A DNA stretch of 64,000 bases from Lachnospiraceae bacterium (GTDB taxonomy: Bacteria; Bacillota; Clostridia; Lachnospirales; Lachnospiraceae). The notes beneath the pieces are model-generated. The model did no database searches. It had not been told where the DNA came from and saw only the letters and a list, made by a program, of their open reading frames with translations. A program made the translations under genes and the position numbers. Position 1 is the first letter of the stretch; every line of letters begins with the position of its first letter. The stretch is taken from NCBI GenBank assembly GCA_910574965.1, contig CAJTDB010000006.1:124001-188000 (forward strand). Reading direction: 5' to 3'. Shown here piece by piece: positions 60,129-64,000 of the stretch.

Positions 60129-62186
60129 ATGAAGTCAGTGATAGTATTTGCCGGGACGGCAGAGGGAAGGACGCTGTCCGAATACCTGTCCGGGCGGCAG
60201 ATCCCGGTGACGGCGTGTACCGCTACCGAATACGGCGGAACGCTGCTTCGGGAGAATCCATATTTAAATGTGCACACCGGACGTATGGACCGGGAGCAGA
60301 TGGGAACTTTTTTTCAGGAGGAAAGAGCAGCGCTTGTGGTGGATGCTACCCACCCCTATGCAGCGGCAGTATCCGAAAATATATGTCTGGCCTGCCGGGA
60401 TACGGGCGCTGAGTATATCCGTCTGATTCGGGAGTCTGTCAATACAGGGCAGGAAGACATGGTGGAAGTGAACTCCGTGGAGGAGGCGGCAGCATATCTG
60501 GCCGGAACAAAGGGAAATATCCTGGTTACCACCGGCAGCAAGGAGCTGGCAAAATATACGGCTATCCCCAATTATGAAGAACGTGTCTTTGCCAGAGTGC
60601 TCTCTACCGGAGAAGTGGCCGTGGCCTGTGAAAAACTGGGATTTCGCGGAAAGCATCTGATCTGTATGCAGGGGCCTTTCAGTGAGGAGCTGAATATAGC
60701 TTTGCTGCAGCAGTTTGACTGCCGGTATCTGGTTACAAAAGAAACCGGAAAAGCCGGCGGATTTGAAGAGAAGCTTCGTGCCGCATCCAAAGCAGGGGCG
60801 ACGGTCGTTTTGGTGGGCAGGCCGCCGGAACAAAAAGGATATTCTTATGAAGAGGTACGGAAGATTCTGTCGGGGCATTTTCCGACGCTTTCTGAAGAGA
60901 TACATACAGATAATGTAAATAAAACAGAAGATTGCGCTCTTTGGACGAAAGCGCCAGAGAAAACAACCGAAACCAGAAGGATTGTGACACTTACAGGCAT
61001 CGGCATGGGTGTGCCTTTAAGCATGACCGCAGAAGCAGTTCAGGCGGTAGAGGAGGCGGATCTGCTCATCGGGGCACGCCGGATGTTGGAGGCAGCAGGA
61101 CATACCGAAAAAGCAGTGTATTGTGACTACGACGCCGGAAGAATCGCCGACTATATTGCGGCACATCCGGAGTATGTCCGCATTGCGGTTCTGCTTTCGG
61201 GGGATATTGGATTTTACAGCGGAGCTAAGAAACTGTATGAAGCGCTGTCCGGCTCCGGCTGCCAGGTGAGAAGCATCTGCGGCATTTCTTCCGTGATGTA
61301 TTTCTGCAGCAGGCTGCAGATGGCCTGGGAAGATGTCTGCTTAAAAAGCGTTCATGGACGGGACGGGAACCTTATAGGTGCTGTCCGGTCCCATCCAAAG
61401 ACGTTTGCGATACTTGGGACGGGTGACAGCATAGAAAAATTGTGCACGGAATTACAGGAGTATGGTCTGTCCCATGTACGGATGCACATTGGAGAACGGC
61501 TGGGATATGAGGATGAGAACATCACTTCCGGGAGTCCTGAGGAACTGGCACACGGACATTATGACGGACTGAGCGTGGCGCTGATTGAAAATCCGGCATT
61601 TTTTGGCGGTGTACAGGCTTGTCTGGAGGACGAAGCATTCCTCAGAGGAAAAGCTCCCATGACAAAGAGTGAGGTTCGAAGCCTGTCTGTGGCCAAGCTT
61701 CGGCTGACAAAGGATGCCGTCGTCTACGATGTGGGAGCCGGAACCGGTTCCGTGTCTGTGGAAATGGCGCTGCAGGCCGCAGACGGCATGGTATATGCAG
61801 TGGAGCGAAAAGAAGAAGCCTGTACACTGATCGAGAAAAATAAACGACATTTTGGAACGCCCAATATCCGGGTGATTCACGGGCTGGCGCCGGAGGCGCT
61901 CGCCAGTCTTCCCGTACCGACACATGCCTTTTTAGGCGGCTCTGCAGGCAATCTAAAAGAAATCATGGACTGCCTGCTTCAGAAGAATCCGGCCATCCGT
62001 ATGGTCATCAACACGGTGACGCTGGAGACCATAGGCGAAGTGATGGACTGTCTGAAGACGCTGCCGGTGAGGGAAGAAGAAATTCTCTCTGTGAACATTG
62101 CAAAGGCGAGAGCCCTTGGAGCGTATCATCTGATGACAGGACAAAATCCCATCTATATCATTACCTGTCAGGGAGGAAAAGCATGA
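60129..62186 (+). CDS. CbiJ-CbiE-CbiT triple fusion of corrin ring enzymes
   Basis: A single 685-residue frame. Residues 1-~255 are cobalt-precorrin-6A reductase (IVFAGTAEGRTLSEYL, VVDATHPYAAAVSENI, TTGSKELAKY). Residues ~283-490 are the precorrin-6B C5,15-methyltransferase CbiE (VTLTGIGMGVPLSMTAEA, VLLSGDIGFYSGAKKL). Residues ~495-685 are the C15-methyltransferase/decarboxylase CbiT (APMTKSEVRSLSVAKL, the SAM-binding VYDVGAGTGSVSVEMAL, AFLGGSAGNL). CbiE-CbiT fusions (as CobL) are common; joining CbiJ in front puts three consecutive steps in one chain. Residues ~256-282 form a charged linker. GAGG lies before the ATG, and it ends in an ATGA overlap with cbiA. Confidence 0.94.
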   Translation: MKSVIVFAGTAEGRTLSEYLSGRQIPVTACTATEYGGTLLRENPYLNVHTGRMDREQMGTFFQEERAALVVDATHPYAAAVSENICLACRDTGAEYIRLIRESVNTGQEDMVEVNSVEEAAAYLAGTKGNILVTTGSKELAKYTAIPNYEERVFARVLSTGEVAVACEKLGFRGKHLICMQGPFSEELNIALLQQFDCRYLVTKETGKAGGFEEKLRAASKAGATVVLVGRPPEQKGYSYEEVRKILSGHFPTLSEEIHTDNVNKTEDCALWTKAPEKTTETRRIVTLTGIGMGVPLSMTAEAVQAVEEADLLIGARRMLEAAGHTEKAVYCDYDAGRIADYIAAHPEYVRIAVLLSGDIGFYSGAKKLYEALSGSGCQVRSICGISSVMYFCSRLQMAWEDVCLKSVHGRDGNLIGAVRSHPKTFAILGTGDSIEKLCTELQEYGLSHVRMHIGERLGYEDENITSGSPEELAHGHYDGLSVALIENPAFFGGVQACLEDEAFLRGKAPMTKSEVRSLSVAKLRLTKDAVVYDVGAGTGSVSVEMALQAADGMVYAVERKEEACTLIEKNKRHFGTPNIRVIHGLAPEALASLPVPTHAFLGGSAGNLKEIMDCLLQKNPAIRMVINTVTLETIGEVMDCLKTLPVREEEILSVNIAKARALGAYHLMTGQNPIYIITCQGGKA

Positions 62187-63586
62187 GAATACCGGGAATA
62201 CTTCTGAGCGCACCGGCCAGCGGGAGCGGAAAAACGCTCATTACCTGCGGTATCTTGCAGGCATTTGTAAACCGGGGGCTCAAGACGGCATCTTTCAAAT
62301 GCGGACCGGATTATATCGATCCTATGTTCCACGGAAAGGTCATCGGAACAAAGTCCCGGAACTTGGATACATTCTTTACGGATGAAGATACGACCCGCTA
62401 TCTCTTTGCGCGCAATGCCGCCGGCTGTGATCTTGCGGTTGTGGAAGGGGTTATGGGATATTATGATGGTCTTGGCGGACTCCAAATGAAAGGAAGTACG
62501 TATGATGTTGCACGTACGCTCCATCTGCCGGTCATTCTGGCAGTGAACTGCAGAGGGACCGGACGCTCGGTCCTTCCGGTAATCAAAGGATTTCTGGAGT
62601 ACAGATCAGACAGCCGGATCTGCGGTGTGATTCTAAATCAGGCATCTCCAATGATCTATGAGCAGCTAAAGACTTTGATCGAACAGGAACTTTCGATTCG
62701 GGTGTTCGGCTATGTGCCGAAGATGACCGATCTGTCTCTGGACAGCCGCCATCTGGGACTTGTGCTGCCGGACGAGATCCAGGCATTGAAGGAAAAGTTA
62801 AACCATCTGGCCGAGGCGCTGGAGAAGACGCTGGATCTGGACGGAATACTGGAATTTGCGGCGGCCTATGAAGACGCAGGGGAAGACCGGCGCTTGGAAG
62901 AATCGGCGGCAGAAAGGATCCAGGAAGCGGTCCGGGTGCGGACATCGGCGGAAAAGGTCCGGATTGCAGTGGCAAAAGATGATGCATTTTGTTTTACCTA
63001 CCTTGATAATCTGGAGCTTCTGAAAGATATGGGAGCAGAACTGGTGTTCTTTTCGCCCCTTCAGGACCAGAAGCTTCCGGAAAAGGTATCCGGCGTCATT
63101 TTAAGCGGCGGCTATCCGGAGCTTCACGCGGAGGCCCTCAGCCGGAATGTGTCCATGAGAACCTCTGTACAAAAGGCGGTGAAGGAAGGGATGCCCTGTA
63201 TGGCAGAGTGCGGCGGCTTTTTGTATCTCCACCAGGAGCTGGAAGGAGCGGACGGCACCTGTTATCCCATGGCGGGGATTGTGCAGGCAAAAGCTTACCG
63301 GACCGGGAAGCTTTCGCGTTTCGGCTATATTACGCTGGAGGCTAAGGAAGATCAGCTTTTAGGAGCAGCCGGAACGAAAGTGCGGGGTCATGAGTTTCAT
63401 TACTGGGACAGCGAGAGCTGCGGCACCAGCTTCCATGCAAAAAAACCTGTGGGAAGACGGGAATGGGACTGCGTACATGGGACAAAAACGATATATGCAG
63501 GATTTCCTCATCTGTTCTATTACTCCAATCTGCAGGTGCCGGAAGAATTTCTGCGTGCCTGCCGGCAATATGGAAAAACCAGATAA
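62183..63586 (+). CDS. cbiA: Cobyrinic acid a,c-diamide synthase
   Basis: Amidates the a and c carboxyls of cobyrinic acid with glutamine and ATP. The 467 residues open with the P-loop LLSAPASGSGKTLITCG, then KCGPDYIDPMFH and VVEGVMGYYDGLGG; the C-terminal amidotransferase half has ILSGGYPELHAEALS and the nucleophile Cys343 in CMAECGGFLYL. CobB of the aerobic route is homologous, but the surrounding cbi genes fix it as CbiA. Start and upstream stop overlap by 4 bp. Confidence 0.96.
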   Translation: MRIPGILLSAPASGSGKTLITCGILQAFVNRGLKTASFKCGPDYIDPMFHGKVIGTKSRNLDTFFTDEDTTRYLFARNAAGCDLAVVEGVMGYYDGLGGLQMKGSTYDVARTLHLPVILAVNCRGTGRSVLPVIKGFLEYRSDSRICGVILNQASPMIYEQLKTLIEQELSIRVFGYVPKMTDLSLDSRHLGLVLPDEIQALKEKLNHLAEALEKTLDLDGILEFAAAYEDAGEDRRLEESAAERIQEAVRVRTSAEKVRIAVAKDDAFCFTYLDNLELLKDMGAELVFFSPLQDQKLPEKVSGVILSGGYPELHAEALSRNVSMRTSVQKAVKEGMPCMAECGGFLYLHQELEGADGTCYPMAGIVQAKAYRTGKLSRFGYITLEAKEDQLLGAAGTKVRGHEFHYWDSESCGTSFHAKKPVGRREWDCVHGTKTIYAGFPHLFYYSNLQVPEEFLRACRQYGKTR

Positions 63587-63601
63587 AGGGGGAGAAAAAA
63601 G

Positions 63602-64000
63602 ATGCTGTTTTTGATTACCGGAGGCAGCGGCAGCGGCAAATCAGAATATGCAGAACAGATGGTGCTTAAGCTCCAGAAGACACCGCGGCTGTACATCGCG
63701 ACTATGTACCCTTTTGATGAAGAGTGTCATCAAAGGATCAAAAGGCATCGCTGTATGCGTGCGGAAAAGGGCTTTGATACGCTGGAATGCTATACAGGTC
63801 TTAAAGATGCAGATGTGAGCGGATATGGCACAGTGCTTCTGGAATGCATGTCCAATCTGACCGCCAACGAACTTTATCAGGAGGGCGGAGCAAAAGAGCA
63901 GTGTGCGGAAGCCATTTTAGAAGGGGTCCGCCGTGTGCAGGCTCAGTGCGGACATCTGCTCATTGTGACCAACGAAATCTTTTCCGACGGGATGGTGTAT
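63602..64000 (+). CDS. cobU: Adenosylcobinamide kinase / guanylyltransferase, 3'-truncated by the window edge
   Basis: Phosphorylates adenosylcobinamide and transfers GMP to it before lower-ligand attachment. The first 133 codons are visible, about three quarters of a typical CobU. The P-loop LITGGSGSGKSEYAE is at residues 4-18, ATMYPFDEECHQRIKRHR carries the guanylylation-site region (family histidine), LLECMSNLTANELY follows, and the sequence breaks off in IVTNEIFSDGMVY. The ATG follows a GGGGGAG site. cobS and cbiB would be expected to the right. Confidence 0.93.
   Translation, partial: MLFLITGGSGSGKSEYAEQMVLKLQKTPRLYIATMYPFDEECHQRIKRHRCMRAEKGFDTLECYTGLKDADVSGYGTVLLECMSNLTANELYQEGGAKEQCAEAILEGVRRVQAQCGHLLIVTNEIFSDGMVY

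Overview
The window looks like chromosomal DNA from a spore-forming, anaerobic gut Firmicute, most likely a Lachnospiraceae (Blautia / Ruminococcus torques-gnavus / Dorea type). The evidence is the gene content (SpoIIM- and SpoVB-type sporulation proteins, a Csp-like subtilase, class I fumarate hydratase in two subunits, the oxygen-independent cobalamin route, MsmEFG-type sugar transport without a local ATPase), strong AGGAGG-type ribosome sites, and roughly balanced base composition with no obvious atypical island. No rRNA, tRNA, IS element, prophage or CRISPR array was seen.

Layout. 1-2.7 kb: the 3' part of a DUF4132 gene, then a decayed aldo/keto reductase tail. 2.8-7.0 kb: gpmI, a membrane protein joining a sigma-factor-like N-terminus to an extracytoplasmic SH3 domain, and eno. 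7.0-18.5 kb: a carbohydrate locus with two AraC regulators on the minus strand, a GH31 alpha-glucosidase, an ABC sugar importer (binding lipoprotein and two permeases), a GH36 alpha-galactosidase and an amylosucrase-like GH13 enzyme. Together these suggest uptake of raffinose-type sugars followed by galactose release and sucrose processing. 18.5-28.5 kb: a coiled-coil protein, a Csp-like S8 protease, a binding lipoprotein with an unusual extra domain followed by a hybrid histidine kinase, proC, spoIIM and xerD. 28.5-37 kb: fumarate hydratase subunits, DAHP synthase (minus), a SpoVB-type flippase (minus), the iscR-nifS-nifU-mnmA iron-sulfur/tRNA-thiolation operon, and a PHP-type histidinol phosphatase (minus). 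37-40.6 kb: gap, pgk and tpiA. With gpmI and eno, every step from triose phosphate to phosphoenolpyruvate is encoded in the window.

From 41.7 kb to the right edge runs one long plus-strand tetrapyrrole/cobalamin operon. A clear cobalamin riboswitch with its own promoter and a T-tailed hairpin downstream precedes cbiF, hemA, cbiH, a hemC-cobA-hemD triple fusion, cobD, a DUF2262 gene, a 1675-residue DUF4132-type gene, cbiP (cobQ), cbiC, cobT, cbiD, cbiG, a cbiJ-cbiE-cbiT triple fusion, cbiA and the start of cobU. cbiL, the cobalt chelatase, cbiB, cobS and hemB are not in the window.

The most unusual signals are: (i) a family of roughly 50-100 bp hairpin units with shared ends, in tandem before tpiA (two copies) and cbiH (three copies) and as a short single unit before cbiF, each set running straight into the next gene's ribosome site; (ii) a DUF2262-DUF4132 pair inside the cobalamin operon, with a second DUF4132 gene at the left edge; (iii) T-tailed hairpins whose 3' arm contains the ribosome site of the next gene (eno, spoIIM); and (iv) several fused proteins. 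All calls come from reading the sequence. No database search was run.
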